From NCBI GenBank assembly GCA_018268915.1, contig JAFDVQ010000004.1, forward strand, positions 1 through 64,000: a stretch of 64,000 nucleotides of DNA, given 5' to 3'. The DNA is from Acidobacteriota bacterium (GTDB lineage Bacteria > Acidobacteriota > Terriglobia > Terriglobales > Acidobacteriaceae). The notes under the pieces were generated by a model. The model did no database searches, was not told the origin of the DNA, and worked only from the letters and a program-made list of their open reading frames with translations. The translations under genes and the position numbers were made by a program. Each line of letters begins with the position of its first letter. Position 1 is the first letter of the stretch. Below are positions 34,597 to 43,898 of the stretch, in pieces.

Positions 34597-37236
34597 ATGC
34601 AGGCGTGGTGGTCGAAGGTGCAAAACATATTCGGCAGGCGGCGGACTCTCGCGTCCGAGCTCGATGAGGAGATGGAGTCGCACCTCCAGTTTCTGATTGA
34701 GGAGAATCTGGAGATGGGAATGGCTCCGGACGAAGCCCAGACGGCCGCCCGGCGCGAATTCGGAAACGCGAATTCGGTGCGCGAGAGAACGGTGGAATCA
34801 TGGCAATTCCCGAGCCTGGAATCGCTGGTTCAGGACCTTCACTATGCGCTGCGCGGAGTTTTCCGGACGCCGGCGTTCTCCTTGGTCGTCATTCTGACCC
34901 TGGCGGTCGGAATTGGCGCTAACACTGCAATTTTCAGCACCGTCTACGCAGTGCTTTTGAAGCCCCTGCCGTACCCGTACGGTGAACGCCTTATCTGGCT
35001 CGGCGAGTCGAATGCAAAGGCTACCGGCATCAGTGTCACATGGCTAAACTTCCAGCACTGGCGAACAGAGAATCGCTCGTTCGACGCCATGGCAGGCTTC
35101 CAGAACGCTGACCTTACGCTCACTGGACACGGACAAGCCGTACTTACTCACGCGGCCCTAGTAACGAGCGAGTTCTTTCAACTGACTGGTTCGCACCCTA
35201 CACTGGGGCGGCTCTTCCTGGAGGCGGATGACAGCGTGCAATCGCCCGCGACGGTGGTTGTCTCGGATACCTTCTGGTCCAGGTTCCTTTCCTCGGATCC
35301 GCAGGTGATTGGCAAGAGCATCACCCTGAATGGTTCGGCGTACGAGGTCGTCGGCGTCCTCGCAAGAGATCCCGGCTTCTTCCCTCGTCCAGTTGATTAT
35401 TACCTTCCGTTGCGGCCGAGTGCCGCACAGGCCGCGAAGCGCGACGCTCATGGTTCTCTTCGCCTTCTCGGTCTTCTCAAGCCGGGAGTAACGCTTGCAC
35501 AGGCACGATCAGACCTGAACACGATCCTCGCCCGCCTTGCGAAAGCTGACCCCGGTCCTGAAGACGACCACCGTGTCTACGCCCAGTTTCTTGCCAGCGA
35601 GCTCACGGATGGTCTGAACAACGTCTTTGCCATGCTGATGGGCTCCGTTGGTCTGGTTCTTTTCCTCGCGTGCGCAAACATTGCCAGCCTCCTTCTTATT
35701 CGCATGACGACGCGTGCCAGAGAGATGGCAGTCCGCACAGCGATTGGAGCGGGCCGAGGGCGCCTCGCACGCCAACTCGTCACTGAGACGTTGTTGATCA
35801 CGGCTATCGGCGGAAGCGCCGGGGTATTGCTCGCGCGCGCAGGTCTAAAACTGCTAACGAATCTCGCTCCCAGCGGAATTCCTCGCCTCTCTGAGGCTTC
35901 GTTGAATCTACCCGTAATGATCTTTGCCGGGATTCTTACGTTAGCAGTAGGACTGATCTGTGCTCTTGCGCCAATCTTCAGCTCTGGTCGCATCAACATG
36001 TCCATCCTGCTCAAGGAAGGCGGTACAGGTTCAGGCAGCAATCGCATTGGACATGTGATTCGCGGAAGTCTGGTCGTTGCCGAAATTGCGATGGCAGTCG
36101 TCCTGCTCTTCACGTCCGGCATCCTCTTGCGGAGTCTTTGGCTTGCCGAGACGGTGAACCCCGGCTTTGACTCCGGCCATCTCCTCGCGCTTGAGCTGCA
36201 ATTGCCCTCAGGGCGATATGAGACTGATCCAGCCATTCTCGCATTCTACAACCGTCTGGAGGATCAGCTCCGGACGAAGCCTGGAGTCGAATCAGTTGGG
36301 ATCGTGAACTGTCCTCCTGCCGCCGGCGACTGTGGCGACTGGTGGTATTCCATTGCGGAAAAGCCGGCGCCGAGTCGCGACGATGTTCCACTGACGCTTC
36401 TCAACATGGCGGACCCACAATACTTCTCAACAATGCGAATGCGCCTTATAGCGGGCCGTGCGCCCTCAAGCGATAATCGTGCAGCGAGCCCTCCGGTGGC
36501 GGTCATCAATCAGGAGCTTGCGCATGCGTGGTGGAAGGACGCTCGCTCAGCCATCGGTCAGCACATCAAGCTCGGCGGACCTTACATGAAAGGGCCCGTT
36601 CTCGAGATTGTGGGCGTCGTAGCGAATGTGCCACAGTTGGGACTCGACAGCCCGCCGTTACCGGAGATCTATTTCCCCTCAGAGCAACGGGCGAGTTCCG
36701 GAATGGTGCTTGCTATCCGCACGCTTGGCGATACAGCGTCTGTGATCTCATCAGTGGCAAAGACACTCGCCTCCATCGACAGCGATGTTCCTATTCAATC
36801 ACTGAAGCCTTTCGACGAAAGGCTCGGAGCAACACTGAAGCAACGCCGGTTTATCGCCTTGTTGCTGGCCATCTTCGCTGGCATAGCGGTACTCCTCGCG
36901 GCAATCGGTTGCTATGGAGTTCTCAACTTCTGGGTGCGAAGCCGCAAACAGGAGATCGCTATTCGCATCGCTATGGGGGCTGGAGTTTCAGCTATTCTTC
37001 GCCGCACTGGAAGACAGGTCGCGGTGCTCGGAGCACTCGGTCTTGCAATAGGAATTGCAGGCAGCTTCTTCGCGTCGCGATGGGTGGGCAGCATGGTTTT
37101 TGGCATCACTGCTCACGATCCCATCGTTTTATGCTTTGCTGCCATCGCAGCGCTTCCGATGATCACGGCAGCCGCAGCGATGCCACTCTGGCGCGCAGTT
37201 CGCATCAGTCCCATTGAAACGCTACACGAAGCTTAG
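34597..37236 (+). CDS. ADOP-family duplicated permease (FtsX/MacB type)
   Basis: 879 residues: an N-terminal permease prefix domain (~1-75, LDEEMESHLQFL, EARREFGN-like), then two copies of the MacB-core plus FtsX unit, each a large periplasmic domain framed by membrane spans. First span near 88-112 (LVVILTLAVGIGANTAIF), FtsX triplet near 350-460, second core domain ~500-740, last triplet ~755-870 ending VRISPIETLHEA. There is no ATPase gene next to it. Members abound in Acidobacteria; MacB relatives move peptides or lipoproteins, but the cargo here is unknown. Co-transcribed with PadR. Confidence 0.92.
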   Translation: MQAWWSKVQNIFGRRRTLASELDEEMESHLQFLIEENLEMGMAPDEAQTAARREFGNANSVRERTVESWQFPSLESLVQDLHYALRGVFRTPAFSLVVILTLAVGIGANTAIFSTVYAVLLKPLPYPYGERLIWLGESNAKATGISVTWLNFQHWRTENRSFDAMAGFQNADLTLTGHGQAVLTHAALVTSEFFQLTGSHPTLGRLFLEADDSVQSPATVVVSDTFWSRFLSSDPQVIGKSITLNGSAYEVVGVLARDPGFFPRPVDYYLPLRPSAAQAAKRDAHGSLRLLGLLKPGVTLAQARSDLNTILARLAKADPGPEDDHRVYAQFLASELTDGLNNVFAMLMGSVGLVLFLACANIASLLLIRMTTRAREMAVRTAIGAGRGRLARQLVTETLLITAIGGSAGVLLARAGLKLLTNLAPSGIPRLSEASLNLPVMIFAGILTLAVGLICALAPIFSSGRINMSILLKEGGTGSGSNRIGHVIRGSLVVAEIAMAVVLLFTSGILLRSLWLAETVNPGFDSGHLLALELQLPSGRYETDPAILAFYNRLEDQLRTKPGVESVGIVNCPPAAGDCGDWWYSIAEKPAPSRDDVPLTLLNMADPQYFSTMRMRLIAGRAPSSDNRAASPPVAVINQELAHAWWKDARSAIGQHIKLGGPYMKGPVLEIVGVVANVPQLGLDSPPLPEIYFPSEQRASSGMVLAIRTLGDTASVISSVAKTLASIDSDVPIQSLKPFDERLGATLKQRRFIALLLAIFAGIAVLLAAIGCYGVLNFWVRSRKQEIAIRIAMGAGVSAILRRTGRQVAVLGALGLAIGIAGSFFASRWVGSMVFGITAHDPIVLCFAAIAALPMITAAAAMPLWRAVRISPIETLHEA

Positions 37237-37243
37237 AACTCCA

Positions 37244-37266
37244 GCTCGAGGTCTACGACCTCGAGC
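37244..37266. terminator. Hairpin between convergent ADOP and VOC genes
   Basis: GCTCGAGGTC-TAC-GACCTCGAGC is a perfect 10-base inverted repeat with a 3-base loop, eight bases after the ADOP stop and 12 before the VOC stop on the other strand. No T-run, but position argues for a bidirectional end signal. Confidence 0.6.
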
Positions 37267-37277
37267 CAGTCAAGACG

Positions 37278-37733
37278 TCAGTCTTCTTTGGCGGCAGCTT
37301 CGAGCGTTGCGAGATCCATCTTGATCATGCCCATCATGGCGGACATTGCTTTGGGATGGCTGATCAATTCGCCGATATTACGCGGGACAATCTGCCAGCA
37401 CAGTCCGAAACGGTCGGTGAGCCATCCGCAGGCCATGGGCTTACCACCTTCAAGAAGGGCGTTCCAGTACTTGTCGATCTCTTCCTGAGAGTCGCAGCTT
37501 ACGAAGTAGGAGAAAGCAGGATTAAGTTCATAGGTCGGGCCTCCATTGAGGAAGACCATTTCCTGGCCTTCCAATTCGATGGTGACGGTAGCAATTTTGC
37601 CTACGGGCCATGGGCCAACACCCTTGGATCGGAGCTCTGCGACCTTGCGCGCATGGGGGAAGACTTTCAGGTAAAAATCAGCGGCTTCTTCAGCGTTGTC
37701 ATTGAACCAGAGGAATGGGGAGACCTTGTTCAT
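37278..37733 (-). CDS. VOC-superfamily protein (PhnB-like)
   Basis: 151 residues with the repeated beta-alpha-beta motif of the glyoxalase/bleomycin-resistance superfamily: MNKVSPFLWFNDNAEEAADFYL, VTIELEGQEMVFLNGGP, and the C-terminal GWLTDRFGLCWQIVP shared with PhnB-like proteins (often mislabelled 3-demethylubiquinone methyltransferase). The substrate cannot be deduced. ATG 37733 was chosen because the fold starts there; an in-frame GTG lies seven codons upstream. Confidence 0.85.
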   Translation of the reverse strand: MNKVSPFLWFNDNAEEAADFYLKVFPHARKVAELRSKGVGPWPVGKIATVTIELEGQEMVFLNGGPTYELNPAFSYFVSCDSQEEIDKYWNALLEGGKPMACGWLTDRFGLCWQIVPRNIGELISHPKAMSAMMGMIKMDLATLEAAAKED

Positions 37734-38207
37734 GTGCGGGATGGTATCAAGCACCGGGCCGACGCTGGCAAGGGCGCCAATCCTTGAAGGTGTTGAGCGA
37801 AGCGAGTTTTAGTGGCTTTCTGTAAGCTAAAGTGCGATGCAGTCCGAGGAATCGACTGAAAACGCAATATTTGCTCGCTGTGAAAATAATCCTGTATGTC
37901 GCTACACTTGCAGGTAGATTTTACTTTGCGTTCCAAGAGCAAAAGTTGCGTCGGCAATTGACGGACGATGCTTTTGCGGCATCGACGCGAGACCGCGAGC
38001 GATTTTCGACAGTTTGTACGAGATTCGGCTGGAGATTGCTCGTGGGCGACTGCTGAGGACTTAGCTCCCAGATCGCGGTCACATCTGAACCGCTCGATTG
38101 GTTTGAAGCTTCCGTTTATTGCGGCCTTTCTCATCGAGATCTTCATCCTGCAGAGGTAGATGGGCCAAGGTTTCCCAGCCTGAGCGGATACCGGATAATA
38201 GTGGCCG
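37734..38207. other. Gene-free stretch between VOC and methyltransferase genes
   Basis: 474 bases. Short frames exist on both strands (longest about 138 codons on the minus strand), but none has a recognisable motif, a ribosome-binding site or protein-like composition. GC content looks lower than in the flanks. It may be a decayed gene; I see no repeats or insertion-sequence ends. A GATAAT eight bases before the methyltransferase ATG may be a -10 box. Confidence 0.4.
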
Positions 38208-39221
38208 ATGTCTCTTAAGCCATTTCTCGACCTTCAGCGGAACGGCAGGCTCAAGCCGCTCCTCAGCATCGGCGCTGGCCTGAAGAGCTTCTACAGACTC
38301 ACGTTTGTCGCTGCCGCGGGAGAGAGCGGTCTACTGGCACGCCTTGCCGGCGGCCCGATGACATTTGACTCTCTGGTTGAGTTCTTCACGGCTCGAGGGC
38401 AAGGCAGGGAGGCACTGGAAGCGTGGCTGAAAATGGGTATTCGGCTGCGACTGCTCCATCTCGGGTCTCGCGGCTATGAGCTTCGAGGACTTGCCAAGGC
38501 GCTGGCACAGCCCGAGAACGATGCCGCGCTGGCGTTGGTGCAGGAGATTGCCGGGCTGCATCACAGGCTGATTGCCGGAACGATTCCAAAGATCCGAAAT
38601 GGCAGTCTTTTTACCCTTGCCGACCAGGACGGGGAACTGATCGCTCGATCTTCCCGCATTCTCGAGGCATTCCAGGTTGAAGTTATCCGCCGCATATTTC
38701 CGAAGAGCGGCACAGTCCGTCTGCTCGAAATCGGATGCGGTTCGGGCATCTATCTGAAGCATGCCGCCGACACAAACCGGTCTCTCACAGCACTCGGCGT
38801 GGAACTTCAGCCCGAGGTGGTCAAGGCAGCGCGTGCGAACCTGCGCGAATGGGGTCTCGGTGATCGCGTCACGGTTGAGGACGGCGACATTCGCAGCAGG
38901 GCTCATGGCGAACGCTTCGACATCGCGACGCTATACAACAACATTTATTACTTTCCGGTTGAAGATCGCGTTGCGTTGCTGCAACACATCGCAGCATTCC
39001 TCAAGCCAGGCGGATTTCTACTGCTCACAACCTGCTGCCAGGGCGGCAGTCTGGGTTCGGAGGCACTCAATCTGTGGGGCGCCGCTACGGAAGGATGCGG
39101 GCGGCTACCTTCAGAAGAGGAGCTCGTTTCCCAAATGAAGGAGGCGGGCTATAGGGAAGTGAAAACAATGAGCCTTTTGCCCGGGGACCGGTTCATTGCG
39201 TTCCAGGCCTATTGCGTCTAG
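38208..39221 (+). CDS. SAM-dependent methyltransferase (class I)
   Basis: 337 residues. The N-terminal ~150 are helical, like the dimerisation/winged-helix part of O-methyltransferases (AGESGLLARLAGGPMTFDSL). A Rossmann fold follows with motif I LLEIGCGSGIYLKHAA (about 171-186), the acidic end of strand two in GVELQP, and DGDI for motif II. The arrangement resembles UbiE/ComA types and small-molecule O-methyltransferases, but the substrate is unknown. Single gene; no neighbour explains it. Confidence 0.82.
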   Translation: MSLKPFLDLQRNGRLKPLLSIGAGLKSFYRLTFVAAAGESGLLARLAGGPMTFDSLVEFFTARGQGREALEAWLKMGIRLRLLHLGSRGYELRGLAKALAQPENDAALALVQEIAGLHHRLIAGTIPKIRNGSLFTLADQDGELIARSSRILEAFQVEVIRRIFPKSGTVRLLEIGCGSGIYLKHAADTNRSLTALGVELQPEVVKAARANLREWGLGDRVTVEDGDIRSRAHGERFDIATLYNNIYYFPVEDRVALLQHIAAFLKPGGFLLLTTCCQGGSLGSEALNLWGAATEGCGRLPSEEELVSQMKEAGYREVKTMSLLPGDRFIAFQAYCV

Positions 39222-39321
39222 CTCTAAGTTTGGGCCGGCAGCTTATCAACCAATGTTGCTCACTCCTAAACTGGCGAGTATGCTGTTGTGGTATCGAAAC
39301 CACTGCGAAAAGTTGCGTCCA

Positions 39322-40863
39322 ATGAAAACTCCTGCGACCCCTTTGCCCACTCGTATTGACCGCCGCGAATTTATCAAAACGGGATCCATGGCTGCCGGTG
39401 CCGTTGCGTTCGGTGTGCCATCCCTTTTGCGCGGACAGAATCTCAACAGCAAGCTCAACATAGCCTGCGTCGGAATCGGCGGCAAGGGCCGCAGCGACAC
39501 GGATGCCTGCGCCGGTGAGAACATCGTTGCCCTGTGCGACGTGGACTCTGGTTCGGAGGCCTACGAGACGCAGACCAAGAAGTATCCCGAGGCGAAGTTC
39601 TTCAAGGATTTCCGCCAGATGCTGGACCAGATGGACCACCAGATTGATGCTGTAACGGTGTCGACGCCTGATCACATGCACGCCATTATCGCGTCGGCGG
39701 CCATGAAGCGGAACAAAGCAGTCTTCGTACAGAAGCCGCTAACGCAAACCGTGTACGAAGCGCGCTATCTGAAGAAGATGGCGCACGACAGGAAGCTTGT
39801 TACGCAAATGGGCAACCAGGGCAGCGCCGCTGACGGTCTGCGCCGCGGAGTCGAAACAATTCAAGACGGACTGATCGGGCAAGTTCATGAGGTTCACGTG
39901 TGGACCAACCGCCCGGTCTGGCCTCAGGCGATGGATCGTCCGGAGGGGGAAGACCCGGTACCTTCAACGCTGGATTGGGACGTATGGATTGGATCTGCTC
40001 CGATGCGGCCTTTCGTGGGTAGCCGTGGGGCAGAGAAGCGCGGAGCAGGAGTCTATGAGCCATTCAATTGGCGTGGCTGGCAGGATTTCGGCTGCGGCGC
40101 GCTGGGCGACATGGGATGTCACACCGTCAACCTGCCGTTTCGTGCCCTGGACCTCGGCATCCCCACGGAAATCGAAGCGACTCCATTCGGAAAAATGAAC
40201 AAGGAATCCTTCCCGGTGGGCTCCAAGATTCGCTACTCTTTCCCGAAGCGCACAGGTCATGTGCCTCTCGAGCATCCTCACTGGTGGCATCGTTCCAGAA
40301 AAGTCGAGCACGATCCTGTGACACTCTATTGGTACGACGGTGGTCAGCCGGATCCCTCGGCTCCCGACGGCCACGACTTCAGCAACAAGCCGCCTGCGGA
40401 GTTGACCGCTGACATCACCGCACTGCTGGGCGAGATTCCGAACAGCGCCTGCCTGATCATCGGAGAAGGTGGCACGGTGTTTTCACCCGATGACTATGGA
40501 ACCAGCTTCTTCGTAAAGATGAAGGGCGACAAGAAGTTCGTTCACTACTTGAAGCACCCCGAAGTTGCGAAGTATCCCGAGCGCATCAAGCGCAATCCCT
40601 ACGGCGGCAAAAAAGGCGGCGGTGGCGGGGTTGCGGCACACGCACAGGAGTGGCTCGTGGCCATCAAGGAGCACAAGCCGGAGAACTGCTATTCGCGCTT
40701 CGACGTTGCTGCACCTCTCACGGAGATCATGTTGCTTGGCTGCGTATCTCTTCGCACAGGCAAGAAGATCGAGTGGGACGCACACAAAATGGAAGCGAAG
40801 GATTGTCCGGAAGCTGCCCAGTACATCAAGCGGCAGGACCGGTCCGGGTTTACGCTTTCCTAA
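39322..40863 (+). CDS. TAT-exported Gfo/Idh/MocA-family oxidoreductase
   Basis: 513 residues with a twin-arginine signal (DRREFIKTGSMAAGAVAFG, about 13-31). The NAD(P)-binding Rossmann domain starts at NIACVGIGGKGR; the family's catalytic EKP-like motif reads QKPLTQT; the C-terminal domain contains GDMGCHTVNLPFRALDLG and a glycine-lysine run (YGGKKGGGGG). Exported members of this family act on sugars or sugar acids and are common in Acidobacteria and Planctomycetes; the substrate here is unknown. ATG 39322 puts the signal at the N-terminus. Confidence 0.88.
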   Translation: MKTPATPLPTRIDRREFIKTGSMAAGAVAFGVPSLLRGQNLNSKLNIACVGIGGKGRSDTDACAGENIVALCDVDSGSEAYETQTKKYPEAKFFKDFRQMLDQMDHQIDAVTVSTPDHMHAIIASAAMKRNKAVFVQKPLTQTVYEARYLKKMAHDRKLVTQMGNQGSAADGLRRGVETIQDGLIGQVHEVHVWTNRPVWPQAMDRPEGEDPVPSTLDWDVWIGSAPMRPFVGSRGAEKRGAGVYEPFNWRGWQDFGCGALGDMGCHTVNLPFRALDLGIPTEIEATPFGKMNKESFPVGSKIRYSFPKRTGHVPLEHPHWWHRSRKVEHDPVTLYWYDGGQPDPSAPDGHDFSNKPPAELTADITALLGEIPNSACLIIGEGGTVFSPDDYGTSFFVKMKGDKKFVHYLKHPEVAKYPERIKRNPYGGKKGGGGGVAAHAQEWLVAIKEHKPENCYSRFDVAAPLTEIMLLGCVSLRTGKKIEWDAHKMEAKDCPEAAQYIKRQDRSGFTLS

Positions 40864-40877
40864 CCACTGTGCAGGCT

Positions 40878-40931
40878 CGCCGGCCAGCAATACTATTTGT
40901 TAAGGCCGGCGGGCGCTCGCATTGAGCGCCC
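40878..40931. terminator. Tandem hairpins between convergent genes
   Basis: CGCCGGCC (40878-40885) pairs with GGCCGGCG (40904-40911); directly after it GGGCGCTC (40911-40918) pairs with GAGCGCCC (40924-40931) across GCATT. Both stems are perfect. They fill the space between the oxidoreductase stop and the DUF2339-like gene's stop, with no T-run on either strand. Confidence 0.6.
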
Positions 40932-40969
40932 AGACAATGAGACATGGATCTGCGCTCGGGGACTTTCCT

Positions 40970-42670
40970 TTATTGGCTTCTCGATCGCGCCCTCTGAACT
41001 CCCAGCCTGACCAGCCGCGGCACTCCCATAAGCGTCACTGCAAATAGAGCAATGGACGCAGCCATCAAGCCCATATGGCCGGTCCTCAAGTCTTGAAGCA
41101 ATAGCTTTATTCCGATCAGCGCTAGCGCAGCATAAGACAGGTGCGTCAGCTCTGGCCGGTGCCAGCGTGCTCCTATAAATGCGATCGCCAGAGCGACGGT
41201 GCAAATCGTCAGCGTACGCAGAAATGCGGCATGATGACCATGTGTCATCCCGAGTGCAAACGCGCCTGTGAAAACTCCGTGAAGAGCTAGGGCTGTGGAA
41301 GAGCAGATGGCGATGGCGGCGAGGATCGTGCGCAGAACTTTCTCCCACACGCCAACTGACTTCGACTTTGAGAGAAGCATTGAACCCATAGCGCATATCG
41401 CAATGACCACGATGCCTGAGCTGGGATGAGCAGGCGGTATCCCTGCGAGACTTCCATACAGATACTCGGGCAGCCTGGAGAGAATCGCAGCAGTAGTCAG
41501 GAAGATAGTTCCATGAAACAGGAGCATCCCAGATTGGATCCGCGTTGCCAGATAGATTGAAGCAGCTGATGCAACGGCCAACAGCACCGCCCCTCCCAAA
41601 GTCGGAAGTGCGCAGATTGATCCTGTAGCGAGGAGTGCGGCACTCCAGATGGCAAATACGCTGAAACTCCGCCGTTCTTCTCTGGCCAAGAGAAATCGGA
41701 ATCCGATCAGGTAGGTGGTAACAGAAAGCACCAGGCACAGAATTCCCAGAATCACGATGCGGTGCTCTGGACCGAAGGTGATCAGTGCACAGGCAGAGAG
41801 CGCAAATGCGATTGAAACCTGTATCGCTTCGAAGATCATGATTCTGCATTTGCGGATCATGACCCGCACCGCAACGGCAGTTCCATTGGTTGCGAACAGG
41901 AGGAATGCAGGTGCAATGAGCGCCGCGGAGCTCATGGGTGGATAGAGAGCCCTGGTATCTTGCGGACCGGAATAGATGAATATCAAGCCCCATAGAGCCA
42001 CATCCGCAACCAGCACAATGAGCGGCCACGCAGGCTGCGGAAATTCCAGCGTTCGTGCGAATTCGCTCACAAACACTGCAATCAGCAACGCGACGACAAA
42101 CGGAAAACCATGAAGAGTGGTGAACCCGAGCGCGGCCGTCGTCAGGAGCGCGATCGTCTGTGCTACCCATGTTCCCTGCGATCCGGCATTGCGCAAGTCG
42201 AGCACGATGGCGAGAGTCAGAAAACCAGCCAGCAAACCCGCGGAAGACATGGGAGTGAATACGTGAAATGCGAGCGTGTTCTCCCACAACATGGGCGCCA
42301 GAATCAGTGCTGCTGTGCCCGCATACACGCTGCGTGCAGTTTTGTTCGGTATCCATGCCGACCACGCCAGCCAACCAAACGCGTAGGCTACACCAAATGC
42401 CGCGACGAGCAACATCGGCATCATGGAAGAGGCTGCGAGAGCGCGCAAAAGATAAGCGCCTGCAATGCCGAGCATCGCTCGCCCAACTATAGGGATGACT
42501 CTGCCCGTTTCAAGAAGCGATGGAGGAGGGACAACCTGTGCGGGCTCCGGTTCGCCCGATTGTGCTGGTGCGGTGTCGGCATCTGCTGAATGCTCAAGGG
42601 CGCGAACTCGTCTCTCCAGTTCGTGTACGCGCTCCGAAAGCAAGTCAAGTGCGCCCGGAGAATCGTTCAT
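40970..42670 (-). CDS. Large polytopic membrane protein, DUF2339-like
   Basis: 566 residues. The N-terminus has a short coiled coil (LDLLSERVHELERRVRALEH) and a Pro/Glu linker, then some fifteen to eighteen hydrophobic segments to the end, closing with a cationic tail. This layout resembles the DUF2339 predicted membrane proteins. No catalytic motif is visible. The gene starts 31 bases after the NrfD-like gene ends, so it may be read with the cytochrome module, but its hydrophobic spans are unlike quinol-binding proteins. A different frame on the same strand is also open for almost 500 codons and is a shadow. Confidence 0.72.
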   Translation of the reverse strand: MNDSPGALDLLSERVHELERRVRALEHSADADTAPAQSGEPEPAQVVPPPSLLETGRVIPIVGRAMLGIAGAYLLRALAASSMMPMLLVAAFGVAYAFGWLAWSAWIPNKTARSVYAGTAALILAPMLWENTLAFHVFTPMSSAGLLAGFLTLAIVLDLRNAGSQGTWVAQTIALLTTAALGFTTLHGFPFVVALLIAVFVSEFARTLEFPQPAWPLIVLVADVALWGLIFIYSGPQDTRALYPPMSSAALIAPAFLLFATNGTAVAVRVMIRKCRIMIFEAIQVSIAFALSACALITFGPEHRIVILGILCLVLSVTTYLIGFRFLLAREERRSFSVFAIWSAALLATGSICALPTLGGAVLLAVASAASIYLATRIQSGMLLFHGTIFLTTAAILSRLPEYLYGSLAGIPPAHPSSGIVVIAICAMGSMLLSKSKSVGVWEKVLRTILAAIAICSSTALALHGVFTGAFALGMTHGHHAAFLRTLTICTVALAIAFIGARWHRPELTHLSYAALALIGIKLLLQDLRTGHMGLMAASIALFAVTLMGVPRLVRLGVQRARSRSQ

Positions 42671-42701
42671 ATCTCACCCGATCTTTGAGGCCAAAAGCGC
42701 C

Positions 42702-43880
42702 TCAGTCGGCTGCAGCCGTATGCGTCGGGGGCTCAGTTGCCCATGGCGGCAGCAGCTTAATCAAGGCCCAGAGAATGAAGAGCGGCAGAATCGAAAGCCC
42801 GATCGCGACGAGCGACCCTTCGCGGGTAACCAGCGTCATCTTGTAGGTGGTGTATCCGAGGAAGCTCTTTGAGAACAGCTGTCCACCGATCACTACGTTC
42901 CAGCGCATCGCAAATATTCCCATCAATGCGAGGCAGCCCGAGATGACGTAGATCCGCTTCCGAATCTGTTCGGGTAGTTTCACCACTTGCGTGACGAAAA
43001 GCAGTACGAGCGGCGTAACTGTTCCCAGAATGATCTGAATCACAATGTGGGGGATGTAGAGCTGCGTGTGCACCATGAAGTCAAGGCTGCGGAAGGACTC
43101 GTCTGCTTCGTAGATGCGATGGATCAGGTCAAGCATCTCGAGGCTGAAGTCGATGATGAAGATGTAGAAAAGATACATCGCGATCGTATCCACGCAGCGC
43201 ATATCTATGGTGCGCCCGCGCAGCTTCGTCGTCGCCATGTAGATCAGCATTACTCCGGCGATGCCCGACACCATCGCCGAGAAGATAAAGACGACAGGCA
43301 TTAGGGGCGACGACCACCAGGGGTTGGCCTTGATCGATCCAAAGATAAATCCCACATAACCATGCAAAAGAAATGCCGAAGGGATTCCGATCAGAGTAAC
43401 GATCCAGCCGACCTTTTCGTCGATGTGCAATGCCCGCGGGCTGATGTTGTCTGACCCTAAGGACATCACTTTGTACATCACTTTGAGCAAGCCCTTAGAC
43501 GATTGGGAAAGCAGCACGATGTCTTTGCGGTAGTCGAGCCAGATTTCGAAGACCAGCACCGCCATTAAATACCAGAGATAAACGTAGCCAAACATCGCCA
43601 TCGCCGAAGTGCTGTGCGGCGTAAAGTACATTTCAGGCGAACGCTCGGGGTGTCCGAGATGCAGTTGCAGAGGGAGGGGCGCAACGATAAGGAAGGCCAA
43701 CGCCGTGAGCAGAGCAAGGCGATACGTCGGCTTGACCGCCTCAACGTGGAATACCCGCTCGAGCGAAGCAAGGATGAATGCGCCCGCAACCAGCCCGGTG
43801 ATGAACGGGTAGAGCACAATCAGAACGCTCCATTGCAGTCCAACCTCGTTCGGATACATGAAACCTTCAACACCAGTCAT
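42702..43880 (-). CDS. NrfD/PsrC-family quinol-interacting membrane subunit
   Basis: 392 residues with about ten membrane spans, the NrfD/PsrC fold: WSVLIVLYPFITGLVAGAF in span one and LHLGHPERSPEMYFTPHSTSAM in the quinone-site loop. It should exchange electrons between the menaquinone pool and the ferredoxin subunit encoded just upstream. The start lies 18 bases after the ferredoxin gene's stop. No molybdopterin, hydrogenase or nitrite reductase subunit accompanies it. Confidence 0.92.
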   Translation of the reverse strand: MTGVEGFMYPNEVGLQWSVLIVLYPFITGLVAGAFILASLERVFHVEAVKPTYRLALLTALAFLIVAPLPLQLHLGHPERSPEMYFTPHSTSAMAMFGYVYLWYLMAVLVFEIWLDYRKDIVLLSQSSKGLLKVMYKVMSLGSDNISPRALHIDEKVGWIVTLIGIPSAFLLHGYVGFIFGSIKANPWWSSPLMPVVFIFSAMVSGIAGVMLIYMATTKLRGRTIDMRCVDTIAMYLFYIFIIDFSLEMLDLIHRIYEADESFRSLDFMVHTQLYIPHIVIQIILGTVTPLVLLFVTQVVKLPEQIRKRIYVISGCLALMGIFAMRWNVVIGGQLFSKSFLGYTTYKMTLVTREGSLVAIGLSILPLFILWALIKLLPPWATEPPTHTAAAD

Positions 43881-43898
43881 TCAATTCACTCCCAGCCT

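Noticed and set aside
40893..42374. A 493-codon open frame on the minus strand overlapping the DUF2339-like gene
   Set aside because: It lies in another frame of the same strand, has Cys/His/Arg/Ser-rich composition with no domain, while the other frame gives a clean multi-span membrane protein.
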